From assembly GCA_025358115.1 (NCBI GenBank), contig JANYKQ010000081.1, positions 1 to 34,290 of the forward strand: 34,290 nucleotides of DNA, in the 5' to 3' direction. Under the pieces are notes generated by a model. It ran no database searches. It had not been told where the DNA came from and saw only the letters and a program-made list of their open reading frames with translations. This document shows positions 1-8,538 of this stretch, one piece after another (the stretch's first letter is position 1; each line of letters begins with the position of its first letter). The translations under genes and the position numbers were made by a program. This DNA comes from Methanomicrobiales archaeon. GTDB taxonomy: Archaea > Halobacteriota > Methanomicrobia > Methanomicrobiales > Methanospirillaceae.

Positions 1-201
1 GGTATAGGGAAAGACGATCTTTCCCCCATCAAGTCCGAGTGCTATCGGCGGTAGACCGATAATATACTCATCGAAGAGCTTGTAGCCGGGATCAACATAC
101 CAGACTTCTGAAAAATTCTTTTCCACGTACTCCCGGCATTCCTTAAAGGAAGCCCCGAGCGGGAGGAGCATCTCGTATTTCAGGTTCTCGATGCAGCCCA
201 T
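1..201 (-). CDS. DUF1894 family protein, N-terminal part (runs off the window)
   Basis: The minus strand is open from an ATG at 201 to the window edge, giving 67 residues that begin MGCIENLKYEMLLPLG. The sequence resembles the small archaeal DUF1894 family, whose function is not established. No signal peptide or membrane segment is visible. Its start lies inside the end of the DUF1890 gene (22-bp overlap), so the two are almost certainly translated from one mRNA; DUF1890 and DUF1894 genes are commonly neighbours in methanogens. The C-terminus is missing, so total length cannot be checked. Confidence 0.7.
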   Translation of the reverse strand, partial: MGCIENLKYEMLLPLGASFKECREYVEKNFSEVWYVDPGYKLFDEYIIGLPPIALGLDGGKIVFPYT

Positions 202-674
202 CCGAACACCTCATTTACCTTTGCCTTCAGTTGCATAGGATTGTGCACTGCCTTTTCCACGATCTTTTCGCACGGGAAATCAATCGATGCTGCAAGCGGT
301 TCGGGATCCTTGCCAAAGATGATCACCACAAGCCGGCTCTGCGGCAGGAGATGACGCATCGTTGCTGCGTACGCAATCGCCGCGTCATTATGGGCACAGA
401 CTATGCAGAGGTCCGCTGCCCGGCGTTTCTCAACGATCTCTTCGATGCATTTCTCGAGCACTTTCATCTCCCCGATATAGTGTTTCTCCGGGTCAGAGAC
501 CTTAAGCAGGTTCAGCACCGACGGGTTGCCGGTGATGAGGAGATCCGTTCCGTGGGTGCGAAGCTGGTGTGCAAGGTACAGGGCAATTGCCTGCTGGGCC
601 GGCGCTTCCGGACAACCGAGCAGGAGGAGCGCATTTTCCGGAACTTTGCCGGGTATTTCAGTTGATTCAGTCAT
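180..674 (-). CDS. DUF1890 family protein, methanogen-conserved
   Basis: This 164-residue protein starts at the ATG at 674 ([20 protein letters not shown]). An upstream in-frame extension to 785 exists but would lie wholly inside the preceding gene and lacks conservation-like content, so 674 is preferred. The body reads like a Rossmann-type alpha/beta protein: a first hydrophobic strand ALLLLGCPEAP, then strands LLITGNPSVL, LCIVCAHND and LVVIIFGKDPEP. It matches my memory of DUF1890, a methanogen family without assigned function. It overlaps the editing-domain gene by 8 bp upstream and the DUF1894 gene by 22 bp downstream, which points to tight translational coupling. A nucleotide or cofactor-binding role is possible but is only inference. 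Confidence 0.75.
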   Translation of the reverse strand: MTESTEIPGKVPENALLLLGCPEAPAQQAIALYLAHQLRTHGTDLLITGNPSVLNLLKVSDPEKHYIGEMKVLEKCIEEIVEKRRAADLCIVCAHNDAAIAYAATMRHLLPQSRLVVIIFGKDPEPLAASIDFPCEKIVEKAVHNPMQLKAKVNEVFGWAASRT

Positions 675-1215
675 GTTTCTCTCCGGTTCCGGAACAGGTG
701 CCCGTGCATCCGGCGGACTGCTGGCAGACATGCACGGCATCCCCTTCCTTAAAAGGGTGATGGCAGTACGGGCAGGTAAAGTCACATTCCGTTCCCTCGT
801 ACGGGCAGATCGTCATCGAGAGATCCGCGAGCGGGTGGCCCTTGCCCCGGATCTCAAATTCCTTATACCAGCCGAACGGTGCCCGCTTCACTTCAACTGA
901 TTCTGCGGAAAGTGCGTCTTTTAGTCCCTTGAGAATCGCTAACGCCACCTGCGGAGAACCGAGTGTGCTTGTAAGGTGGGCATAGGGGTAGATCAACACC
1001 CGGTTCACGCCGAGTGTCGAAAGACGTTTCTGGACATTCCGGGTGGCACTTGCGATCACATTGTCAGGATTTTTCTCATCCAGCTTCTCTACACAGCAGA
1101 AGAGGACAACACATTCCTCCATCCGGTCCTCGCGGGTTGTTGCGGGTTCTGCCATCTTTGTTTTCTGCGTGGCATGGTACCACATCGAGGTGGCATGGAT
1201 GGAGAGAATTCTCAT
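667..1215 (-). CDS. Free-standing archaeal threonyl-tRNA synthetase editing domain with Cys/His-rich tail
   Basis: Residues 1-135 match the archaeal ThrRS N-terminal editing domain, a D-aminoacyl-tRNA deacylase-like fold that removes serine from tRNA-Thr. Visible family signatures are the start [15 protein letters not shown], the segment [20 protein letters not shown] near 77-84, and [20 protein letters not shown] near 111-130. No catalytic or anticodon-binding domain follows. Instead residues 137-175 carry a Cys/His cluster ([25 protein letters not shown]) suggestive of zinc binding. The 182-residue protein starts at 1215, and its ATG overlaps the metX stop by 4 bp (ATGA). Separate editing proteins are known from some Crenarchaeota where the main ThrRS lacks the domain. 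Whether this one edits in trans or does something else is open. Confidence 0.8.
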   Translation of the reverse strand: MRILSIHATSMWYHATQKTKMAEPATTREDRMEECVVLFCCVEKLDEKNPDNVIASATRNVQKRLSTLGVNRVLIYPYAHLTSTLGSPQVALAILKGLKDALSAESVEVKRAPFGWYKEFEIRGKGHPLADLSMTICPYEGTECDFTCPYCHHPFKEGDAVHVCQQSAGCTGTCSGTGEKHD

Positions 1216-2702
1216 AAATTCCCTCTCCCGACAAGGATGCTGATCGCATCGCTTGTTATAAGACCAATCAGGCGCTGATCGGCATCGACCACCGGAAGGG
1301 CCGATATTGAATGCTCCTCCATCTTCTTTGCGGCAGCTTCAATCGGTTCATCCGGTGTTGTTGTATGCACGTTCTTTGACATGATCTCATCGAGCCAGAG
1401 GAAATTTTTCGCAACCGCTTTTGCGATATCCCACGAGGTAACTATGCCGACCAGATGACCGTCACACGACAGTACCGGCAGATGATTGACCTCAAGGTTG
1501 ATCATTCTGCGTGCGGTAACAGCCGTTGTCGCACCTTCCTCAATTGTCGGGACATTACGGATCATCACATCGCTGACAGCGGTCCGTGAGAGGAACTGCG
1601 CAATCAGGTAGTTGACCTGACCTGCTTCTAAGAGGAACCCATCATGCCCGAAGTTGGACTGGATCTCGCTGTACCGGACCTCCCGCTCATTTGCGGTGAG
1701 GGCAGACACAATCTCCTGCGACTGATAAGGAGGATAGAGCCAGTCGGAAGATACCGAGATTACAAGAAAACCCGCTTTTACTTCCGACAACCCTTTTGCG
1801 AGAGACCCGTCTTTTGTCAGGTCAAAGTAGTCGATTGCTTTTGTGATGTAGAGATACGAGTTTGCATCGAACCGCTGGGTGAACGTGTCTCCCTGGTGAT
1901 GGAGGTAACTCTCAACAGCAAAATCGGTTGAGAAGTCAAATCCGATCCGGTCTTTGGACTGGAGAGAGCGCCCGAACTTCGCATGCATCGATTCATCGGA
2001 AAGATACGTGATGTGGCCAACCATCCGTGCAAGGGCGAGACCCTTGACCGGGCCCGGTGCATCGTAAGATTTCGTGTCGTAATAATTCCCGCCATTCCAT
2101 TCCGGATCCGCAATGATCGCTTTACGTCCTACTTCATTGAACGCGATCTGCTGGGGCGTAGAGTAACCGGTTGCTGCGATCACGATCGCTTTTTTCATCA
2201 GCCCGGGATAACTGACTGTCCACTGGAGCGCCTGCATACCGCCCATCGATCCGCCGGCAACCGCGTAGAGCTGCGGAATTTGGAGATGATCGATGAGCAG
2301 TTTCTGAGCATTCACCATGTCCCTGATGGTGATGACAGGAAATTTTGCACCATAGGGTTTTTTCGTTTCCGGATTGATAGACGATGGACCGGTCGATCCC
2401 TTGCACCCGCCGATCACGTTCGAGCAGATGATGAAATACCGGTCGGTGTCAAATGCCTTGCCCGGGCCAACTACCGCATCCCACCAGCCGGGTTTTTCTT
2501 CACCCTCATGGAATCCCGCGATATGGGCATCGCCCGAGAGGGCATGACAGATCAGGATGGCATTGTTCCTATCCCGGTTCAGTTTGCCGTATGTCTCATA
2601 TGCAATAGTAAGGGAGGGAAGAGTATCCCCACTCTCCAGTACAAGCGGGGAGGAATGGAGATAATACCGTGTAGTTACCGTGCCCACAGACCCTTTGATC
2701 AT
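1212..2702 (-). CDS. metX: Homoserine O-acetyltransferase with C-terminal CBS pair
   Basis: This protein of 496 residues transfers acetyl from acetyl-CoA to homoserine, giving O-acetylhomoserine for methionine or homocysteine synthesis. Residues 1-370 form the MetX alpha/beta-hydrolase: the segment [15 protein letters not shown], the nucleophile elbow GGSMGG with Ser152, Asp320 in SSDWLYPP and His353 in NFGHDGFL. Residues about 377-432 and 440-492 are two CBS motifs ([21 protein letters not shown] and [20 protein letters not shown]). Plain MetX is about 370-380 residues, so the CBS pair is an added regulatory module; CBS pairs bind adenosyl ligands, and feedback by S-adenosylmethionine is an inference. 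AGGTG lies just upstream of the start. It is downstream of metY (82-bp gap) and overlaps the next gene by 4 bp. Confidence 0.95.
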   Translation of the reverse strand: MIKGSVGTVTTRYYLHSSPLVLESGDTLPSLTIAYETYGKLNRDRNNAILICHALSGDAHIAGFHEGEEKPGWWDAVVGPGKAFDTDRYFIICSNVIGGCKGSTGPSSINPETKKPYGAKFPVITIRDMVNAQKLLIDHLQIPQLYAVAGGSMGGMQALQWTVSYPGLMKKAIVIAATGYSTPQQIAFNEVGRKAIIADPEWNGGNYYDTKSYDAPGPVKGLALARMVGHITYLSDESMHAKFGRSLQSKDRIGFDFSTDFAVESYLHHQGDTFTQRFDANSYLYITKAIDYFDLTKDGSLAKGLSEVKAGFLVISVSSDWLYPPYQSQEIVSALTANEREVRYSEIQSNFGHDGFLLEAGQVNYLIAQFLSRTAVSDVMIRNVPTIEEGATTAVTARRMINLEVNHLPVLSCDGHLVGIVTSWDIAKAVAKNFLWLDEIMSKNVHTTTPDEPIEAAAKKMEEHSISALPVVDADQRLIGLITSDAISILVGRGNL

Positions 2703-2784
2703 CTACACACACCTTCCCGTAACACAGAGAGCTCCGCAAGGAGGTCATGGATATTACCAAATGGTCTGAGTTCTACAGGATTCA

Positions 2785-4101
<1,317 letters not shown>

Positions 4102-4220
4102 TTAAATTTCATTGAATGGTTATCAGGGGGATTCCCTCTCCAGAATGGGGGAGAATGGGTTGTTACATCCCGGTCTTTGTCACAGCCGTCATTACGGTTT
4201 TTTTCGGATGTCAACGATCA

Positions 4221-5585
4221 TTAAAGTGATACGGACAGACCGTATTTTTCTGCAACTTCTGTGAATGCATCGGCGAGATACCGGACTTTCTTGTCAGAGA
4301 GGCCGTAAGTGTTCAGTTTCCAGGTCCGGGTTGCACCGGCAAACTCGCCAACGATCCCGCGGGACGAGAGTTCATCGCTTAAGTAGAACCCACGCCGCTT
4401 GTGGGTCTGGGCGATGGTATCGAAGCTGCCCGTAGTGTCAACCTTGGTGAGCGTATGCTTGCGCGGGTACTCGGAGAGCACCTTGCTACCCGAAATTTTT
4501 AAGAGACGGTCAATGAAGAAGTTCGATCTCTTCACTTCCTCATCCCATTTCAGGGTCCGGGCTTTGACCGTGGGAAACGATGCCATCATGGACAGCAGCG
4601 TCCCGCCCATCAGCGTGCACCCGAGCATCTCGACTTCCTTGATCCCAAACTTCCTTTTTGTCAGGTCACCAACCATCGCGGTTGTCCGCAACGCCTTGGG
4701 CGCCCATTCCTCGGTCATCGCCAGTACTCCGGACGGCGCGACCGAGGCCATACTCTTATGTCCGGAGCCGACGACAAAGTCAGCCCCGATCTTCTTGCCA
4801 TCGACCGGCATCACGCCGACCGTATATGCCCCGTTGTAGAGGAGCGGAATATCGTACTGGTGGGATATTTTTGCAATCGCAGCAATATCGTGCTCGTTTG
4901 CGAACTGGTAATCGTAGTGGTCGATCATCACGAGGACCGGGAGTTTTCCGGTCTCTGTTTTGACCTCTTCGATCTTCTGTGCCGTGGCTTCCGCGGTCAC
5001 GAGGTTCTTTTCGTTCAGCGGCACTTCCCGGACTACCCCGCCGGCATTTTCAACTGCAAGGAACTCGGTGTAGTGGGCGAGCGCTGAAACGATTACGGTA
5101 TCGCCTTTTCCAACGAGCGTACCGGCAACTGCCTGGAACCCCCGCCGTGCACCCGGCACTACCCGGGCGAGATCCATGTTGACGAACTTTGCGAGATCGT
5201 CATGGAAGTCTGCAATGCCCGGCTTTGAGATTTTATCGAGACGGAACGGTTTCCGGCATGCGTCACAGGTTGAGTACCCGTCCCCGTATGAGATGAGGGC
5301 TTTCCTCGCCTCTGTTGTCAGTCTCCCCGCAGCCTGGATCGGCTGGATGTTGATCGATTCCTCTTCGCGGGTGCGGACATCGATGGTGCCGGCGATCTTT
5401 GTCACCTTTGTTGCGCCGGTCCCGGCTTCGAGATCCGCGACAATGGCTTTGAGGTCCGCGATCCGCTGCCGGAACGCCACATCCTCTTCCGCATCCAGAC
5501 CGGTTGGTAAGGATTCCCGGAAGATCCCGCGGATCTCTTCCAACGCAAAGAGTGCTTCGAATGTCTTCTGGATTCTGATACTCAT
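4221..5585 (-). CDS. pscS: O-phosphoseryl-tRNA(Cys):Cys-tRNA synthase (SepCysS)
   Basis: This PLP enzyme converts phosphoseryl-tRNA(Cys) made by SepRS to cysteinyl-tRNA(Cys). The reading frame continues upstream into a tRNA gene, so I place the start at the ATG at 5585 (MSIRIQKTFEALF), 13 bases after the tRNA end and behind GGTGG. This gives 454 residues, with an N-terminal extension of about 90 residues before the family core. The core shows GDGYSTCDACRKPF with the paired cysteines C107 and C110, a PLP lysine K277 in GSGHKSMASVAPSG, and a third cysteine C323 in MLGCTLMGG; three such cysteines are important in characterised SepCysS. Two tRNA-Cys genes lie directly upstream on the same strand, so enzyme and substrate are probably made from one transcript. 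No sepS (SepRS) is in the window. Confidence 0.93.
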   Translation of the reverse strand: MSIRIQKTFEALFALEEIRGIFRESLPTGLDAEEDVAFRQRIADLKAIVADLEAGTGATKVTKIAGTIDVRTREEESINIQPIQAAGRLTTEARKALISYGDGYSTCDACRKPFRLDKISKPGIADFHDDLAKFVNMDLARVVPGARRGFQAVAGTLVGKGDTVIVSALAHYTEFLAVENAGGVVREVPLNEKNLVTAEATAQKIEEVKTETGKLPVLVMIDHYDYQFANEHDIAAIAKISHQYDIPLLYNGAYTVGVMPVDGKKIGADFVVGSGHKSMASVAPSGVLAMTEEWAPKALRTTAMVGDLTKRKFGIKEVEMLGCTLMGGTLLSMMASFPTVKARTLKWDEEVKRSNFFIDRLLKISGSKVLSEYPRKHTLTKVDTTGSFDTIAQTHKRRGFYLSDELSSRGIVGEFAGATRTWKLNTYGLSDKKVRYLADAFTEVAEKYGLSVSL

Positions 5586-5598
5586 GGTTTTTCCACCA

Positions 5599-5670
5599 AG
5601 CCAAGGCCCGGAATTGAACCGGGATGTAGCTGATCTGCAATCAGCCGCGTGACCACTCCGCCACCTTGGC
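5599..5670 (-). tRNA. tRNA-Cys(GCA), copy next to pscS
   Basis: A 72-nt cloverleaf reads from 5670 down to 5599. The acceptor stem GCCAAGG pairs with CCTTGGC. The D-arm has a GCG/CGC stem. The anticodon stem GCTGA/TCAGC carries loop TTGCAGA, giving anticodon GCA with G37. The variable region has 5 nt and the T-arm is CCCGG-TTCAATT-CCGGG. The discriminator is U73, as expected for tRNA-Cys. No CCA is encoded. The 3' end is only 13 bases from the pscS start codon, so processing by tRNase Z would release a pscS mRNA with a very short leader. Confidence 0.93.
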
Positions 5671-5729
5671 ATTCTTTTTCAAAGATTCGCTTCAAGTTTT
5701 TACATCAGGATTTTTAAAATCCGGATAAA

Positions 5730-5800
5730 AGCCAGAGCCCGGAATCGAACCGGGTTGTGCTGATCTGCAGTCAGCTGCGTAGCCTGTCCGCCACTCTGGC
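5730..5800 (-). tRNA. tRNA-Cys(GCA), upstream copy
   Basis: A 71-nt cloverleaf reads from 5800 down to 5730. The acceptor GCCAGAG pairs with CTCTGGC. The anticodon stem GCTGA/TCAGC carries loop CTGCAGA, again anticodon GCA with G37, and the discriminator is U73. The T-arm is CCCGG-TTCGATT-CCGGG. It differs from the neighbouring tRNA-Cys in the acceptor stem, base 32, the D-loop and a 4-nt variable loop (ACAA), so it is a diverged isoacceptor and not a recent copy. The two genes are 59 bp apart in tandem and share a likely promoter upstream of 5800. Confidence 0.93.
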
Positions 5801-5808
5801 ATTGCTTT

Positions 5809-5860
5809 GTTCACGATTGTGAACTTACACATAATAATAACAATTGTGAATATTTATAGA
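5809..5860 (-). promoter_or_regulatory. Likely promoter and inverted repeat of the tRNA-Cys/pscS transcript
   Basis: Read on the minus strand, an archaeal TATA-like TCTATAAATA sits at 5851-5860, about 50 bases upstream of the first tRNA-Cys, predicting a start near 5825-5830. A perfect inverted repeat GTTCAC-GATT-GTGAAC lies at 5809-5824 between that start and the tRNA. A second ATTGTGAA half-element lies at 5843-5850. The arrangement suggests an operator or a leader hairpin. Both calls rest on sequence pattern only. Confidence 0.4.
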
Positions 5861-5955
5861 TTTTGGAACCGTCATTTTTTAGAATTCCATAATGGATCAA
5901 AGCCGCCCTTCTATTCCCCATGACAGTACTACCCCCTTCCCTCAAGGAAAACCAA

Positions 5956-5964
5956 TGTATATAT
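5956..5964 (+). promoter_or_regulatory. Possible TATA element for cysK-cysE
   Basis: The sequence TGTATATAT lies about 105 bases upstream of the cysK start in the divergent region 5801-6069. A start site near 5985-5990 would leave an untranslated leader of about 80 nt, long for an archaeon. No other clear TATA-like site is closer except weak A/T runs near 6030-6045. The call is tentative. Confidence 0.3.
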
Positions 5965-6069
5965 CCCCACCCACCTATTGACGATTGTTACGTTTTCCGG
6001 GCTAAGAGTACATACGGGAAAACCTTCAATTAACTGTAAAAAAAACCAATCATCCCATGAGTGCTTCCT

Positions 6070-6999
6070 ATGAAGATCCATGAAAATATCACGGCAACCA
6101 TTGGCAACACACCGCTCGTGCGGCTGAATTGTCTCACCCCCGGGGCCGGTGCAACGGTGCTTGTCAAGCTCGAGTCCTTCAACCCAATGAGCAGCGTCAA
6201 GGATCGGATAGCAGCAGCAATGATCGATGCAGCCGAGGCAGCGGGTCTCATTAAATCCGATACCATCATCCTCGAACCCACCAGCGGGAACACCGGTATA
6301 GGACTTGCAATGGTGGCTGCTGCCCGGGGATACCGGATCACGCTGGTCATGCCGGAGACAATGAGCATCGAACGGCGCAAACTTCTCAAAGCCTTCGGCG
6401 CCAATCTCATCCTCACTCCCGGAAAAGAGGGCATGAAAGGAGCGATAGGAAAGACCGAAGCCCTCCTTGCAGAGAATGCCCGGTATTTCTATATCCCCCA
6501 GCAGTTCCGGAACCCTGCCAATCCCGCCATTCACCAGAAGACAACAGCGGAGGAGATCTGGCGGGACACTGACGGGCAGGTGGATGCCCTTGTCGCAGGT
6601 GTGGGAACCGGGGGCACCATAACCGGGATTGCCTCTGTCATCAAACTCCGCAGGCCGGGATTCCGGGTGATTGCCGTGGAACCCGATACATCCCCCGTAC
6701 TCTCGGGAGGCCAGCCGGGTCCCCACAAGATCCAGGGTATCGGAGCCGGATTCGTTCCCGATGTGCTCCGGAAGGATCTTCTCGATGAAGTGATCCGTGT
6801 AACGTATGAAGACGCCATTGCAACCGCCCGCCGTATGGCTAAAGAGGAAGGGATCCTCATCGGCATCTCTGGCGGGGCTGCAACATGGGCAGCGCTCCAG
6901 GTTGCTGCACGAAAGGAGTATGCGGGTAAGACAATCGTTGTCATCATTCCGGATTCAGGGGAGCGGTACCTGAGCACGGAACTCTTTGATACCGGATGA
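6070..6999 (+). CDS. cysK: Cysteine synthase (O-acetylserine sulfhydrylase)
   Basis: This 309-residue fold-type II PLP enzyme converts O-acetylserine and sulfide to cysteine. I chose the ATG at 6070 ([19 protein letters not shown]), which gives the usual CysK N-terminus; a GTG at 6061 would add three residues. The PLP lysine is K44 in PMSSVKDRI. The phosphate-binding loop GTGGTITG and the substrate loop [11 protein letters not shown] are intact. The length is normal for CysK. It is followed after 9 bases by cysE, so acetylserine producer and consumer are co-transcribed. It is divergent from the tRNA-Cys/pscS operon, which makes cysteine on tRNA. The organism may therefore keep both routes. 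Confidence 0.95.
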   Translation: MKIHENITATIGNTPLVRLNCLTPGAGATVLVKLESFNPMSSVKDRIAAAMIDAAEAAGLIKSDTIILEPTSGNTGIGLAMVAAARGYRITLVMPETMSIERRKLLKAFGANLILTPGKEGMKGAIGKTEALLAENARYFYIPQQFRNPANPAIHQKTTAEEIWRDTDGQVDALVAGVGTGGTITGIASVIKLRRPGFRVIAVEPDTSPVLSGGQPGPHKIQGIGAGFVPDVLRKDLLDEVIRVTYEDAIATARRMAKEEGILIGISGGAATWAALQVAARKEYAGKTIVVIIPDSGERYLSTELFDTG

Positions 7000-7008
7000 G
7001 GACAGACT

Positions 7009-7974
7009 ATGGTTTTCGATTATATTCGGGAAGATATCAGGTCCATTTTATCCCAGGATCCGGCCGCACGCTCAACGATTGAGATCCTGTTCTGCTATCC
7101 GGGGCTCCATGCCCTCTGGTTCCACCGCCGGGTCCACTGGCTCTGGACTCATAATTGGAAATTCTGGGCCCGGTTTATCTCCCACATCAGCCGGTTTTTA
7201 ACGGGCATTGAGATCCATCCCGGTGCGGTGATCGGCCGCAGGGTCTTTATCGATCACGGTATGGGAGTGGTGATCGGTGAAACGGCGGAAGTGGGCGACG
7301 ATGTTCTCATCTACATGGGCGTGGTGCTGGGCGGCACGGCGCTTGAGAATGTAAAGCGCCACCCAACCATTGAAGATGGCGTCATCATTGGTTCAGGGGC
7401 AACCGTGCTCGGGCCCATACGGATCGGCAGGGGGGCAAAGATCGGTGCCGGGTCGGTCGTGGTCCGGTCGGTCCCGCCCGGTGCAACCGTTGTGGGGGTC
7501 CCGGGCAGGATTGCCGGGCCGGAGCACCTGTCGCCGGAAGAGGCAACTGGAAGCGTGATGCCTGACCCCATGCTCCGGGTCGTGAGCCGGCTGCTGGACC
7601 GGCAGAACCAGCTCGAAGAGAAACTCCGGAACCTTGAGCAGACCCGGACGGGCCCGGTCTCTCCGGTCGTCCGGCAGGAATTTGTCTGCGAAAATGAGGT
7701 CCGCGATGCCCTGCGGGAAGTGATCGATCCTGAGGTGGGCATAGATATCGTGGACCTCGGGCTCATCAAGGAGATCCGTATCAGAGATACCAGCGTGGAG
7801 ATCGATATGGTCCTCACCTGCAAGGCCTGCCCCCTGTCCGATCACCTTTCCGAGCAAGTGCGACGCAGGGCGCTCGGGGTCTGCGGTATTGAGCACGTAA
7901 CCGTGAACCTGCTGGATGAGCCATGGAACTGGGACCGTTTTGTCAAACAGCGGGGCAATCTCCGGCAGATCTGA
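7009..7974 (+). CDS. cysE: Serine O-acetyltransferase fused to a DUF59/MIP18-type Fe-S assembly domain
   Basis: This protein has 321 residues. Residues 1-175 are a short-form CysE that acetylates serine: helical N-terminus with [12 protein letters not shown] near 33-44, then a left-handed beta-helix with hexapeptide repeats, catalytic-type DHG at 82-84, GETAEVGD, and the C-terminal [11 protein letters not shown]. Residues 185-215 look like a short coiled coil ([17 protein letters not shown]), as seen after some bacterial CysE. Residues 228-312 are a DUF59 domain with [17 protein letters not shown] and [11 protein letters not shown] (Cys271, Cys274). DUF59 proteins take part in iron-sulfur cluster assembly. 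The coding sequence is continuous with no frameshift sign. A link between cysteine supply and cluster assembly is inferred. Confidence 0.93.
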   Translation: MVFDYIREDIRSILSQDPAARSTIEILFCYPGLHALWFHRRVHWLWTHNWKFWARFISHISRFLTGIEIHPGAVIGRRVFIDHGMGVVIGETAEVGDDVLIYMGVVLGGTALENVKRHPTIEDGVIIGSGATVLGPIRIGRGAKIGAGSVVVRSVPPGATVVGVPGRIAGPEHLSPEEATGSVMPDPMLRVVSRLLDRQNQLEEKLRNLEQTRTGPVSPVVRQEFVCENEVRDALREVIDPEVGIDIVDLGLIKEIRIRDTSVEIDMVLTCKACPLSDHLSEQVRRRALGVCGIEHVTVNLLDEPWNWDRFVKQRGNLRQI

Positions 7975-7995
7975 ACCCCCATACAGGAAGGCATC

Positions 7996-8288
7996 GACGG
8001 AGGGGACCGGGGATCTCTTCCAGGCCCCAGAACAGCCCTTTTTATCACCGCGACCGACCCCCCGGGTGTATCTCCCGTTTTTCCTCCGTTCTGCCTCCCA
8101 ATAGCGTACATTAGCGTTTTTCAATCGGCACCAAAACGCCCCGTTTGGCCGGTATTCAAAGGATACCGCGTGTTTTTAAAAAGTGTGTAAAAGTGTACCG
8201 TTTTTTGCAGGAAATTTACCAAAAACAGGGAAACGGAGCCCGCAAAGGGTCCGGATTGCCCCTTCCGGGATCCTCTTTCCCGGGGGGT
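7996..8288 (+). repeat. Dispersed structured repeat, copy A (orientation arbitrary)
   Basis: About 290 bp in the 564-bp gap between cysE and kdp match the region 24537-24823 over most of their length. Shared blocks are GACGG..ACCGGGGA..CTTCCAGGCCCCAGAAC, the block CGTTCTGCCT to CGTTTGGCC (8087-8149), and GTGTGTAAAAGTGTACC through CCCGGGGGGT (8183-8288). A hairpin with stem CCAAAACG/CGTTTGG lies at 8126-8151, another CCGGA/TCCGG near 8251-8268, and a GCCC/GGGT stem near 8238-8250. No convincing reading frame is kept across the whole unit. The first 55 bp recur a third time at 15142-15195. The rest of the gap, 8289-8480, has only the palindrome listed separately. Confidence 0.8.
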
Positions 8289-8404
8289 ACCCAACCAGAT
8301 TCTTTTGAGTCTGAACTGAATTCTTTTTCTGATGATGTGCCTGTTTTATTATGTAGCAGGTGGAAGACTTCTTCTGGCAACCGGGAATTTTCCGTGTAAA
8401 CTTT

Positions 8405-8424
8405 AAAAGGAGACCTCTCCTTTT
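8405..8424. promoter_or_regulatory. Perfect 9-bp inverted repeat upstream of kdp
   Basis: AAAAGGAGA and TCTCCTTTT form a perfect inverted repeat with a 2-base centre, ending about 60 bp upstream of the likely kdp TATA element. A second small hairpin CGGA-AAC-TCCG follows at 8430-8440. It may be an operator for the kdp operon, or a hairpin ending a transcript from the repeat to its left. Sequence pattern only. Confidence 0.35.
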
Positions 8425-8483
8425 CGAGGCGGAAACTCCGAAAACAATTTCAATGAGCATCATGTGATCAGAATAATCAAAGG

Positions 8484-8493
8484 ATAAATATAT
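8484..8493 (+). promoter_or_regulatory. Likely kdp promoter TATA element
   Basis: ATAAATATAT lies about 50 bp upstream of the kdpC-kdpA start codon, in the best A/T-rich block of the intergenic region and preceded by purines (AAAGG). A start near 8515 would leave a leader of about 25 nt containing GGGGGATT as a weak ribosome-binding site. Confidence 0.5.
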
Positions 8494-8538
8494 TCATGCG
8501 GTGAAATCCGGCATGGATCGACTCCGGGGGATTATATT

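Noticed and set aside
5892-5981. 29-codon frame MDQSRPSIPHDS in the divergent cysteine promoter region
   Set aside because: No ribosome-binding site is seen, and it overlaps the probable cysK TATA element.
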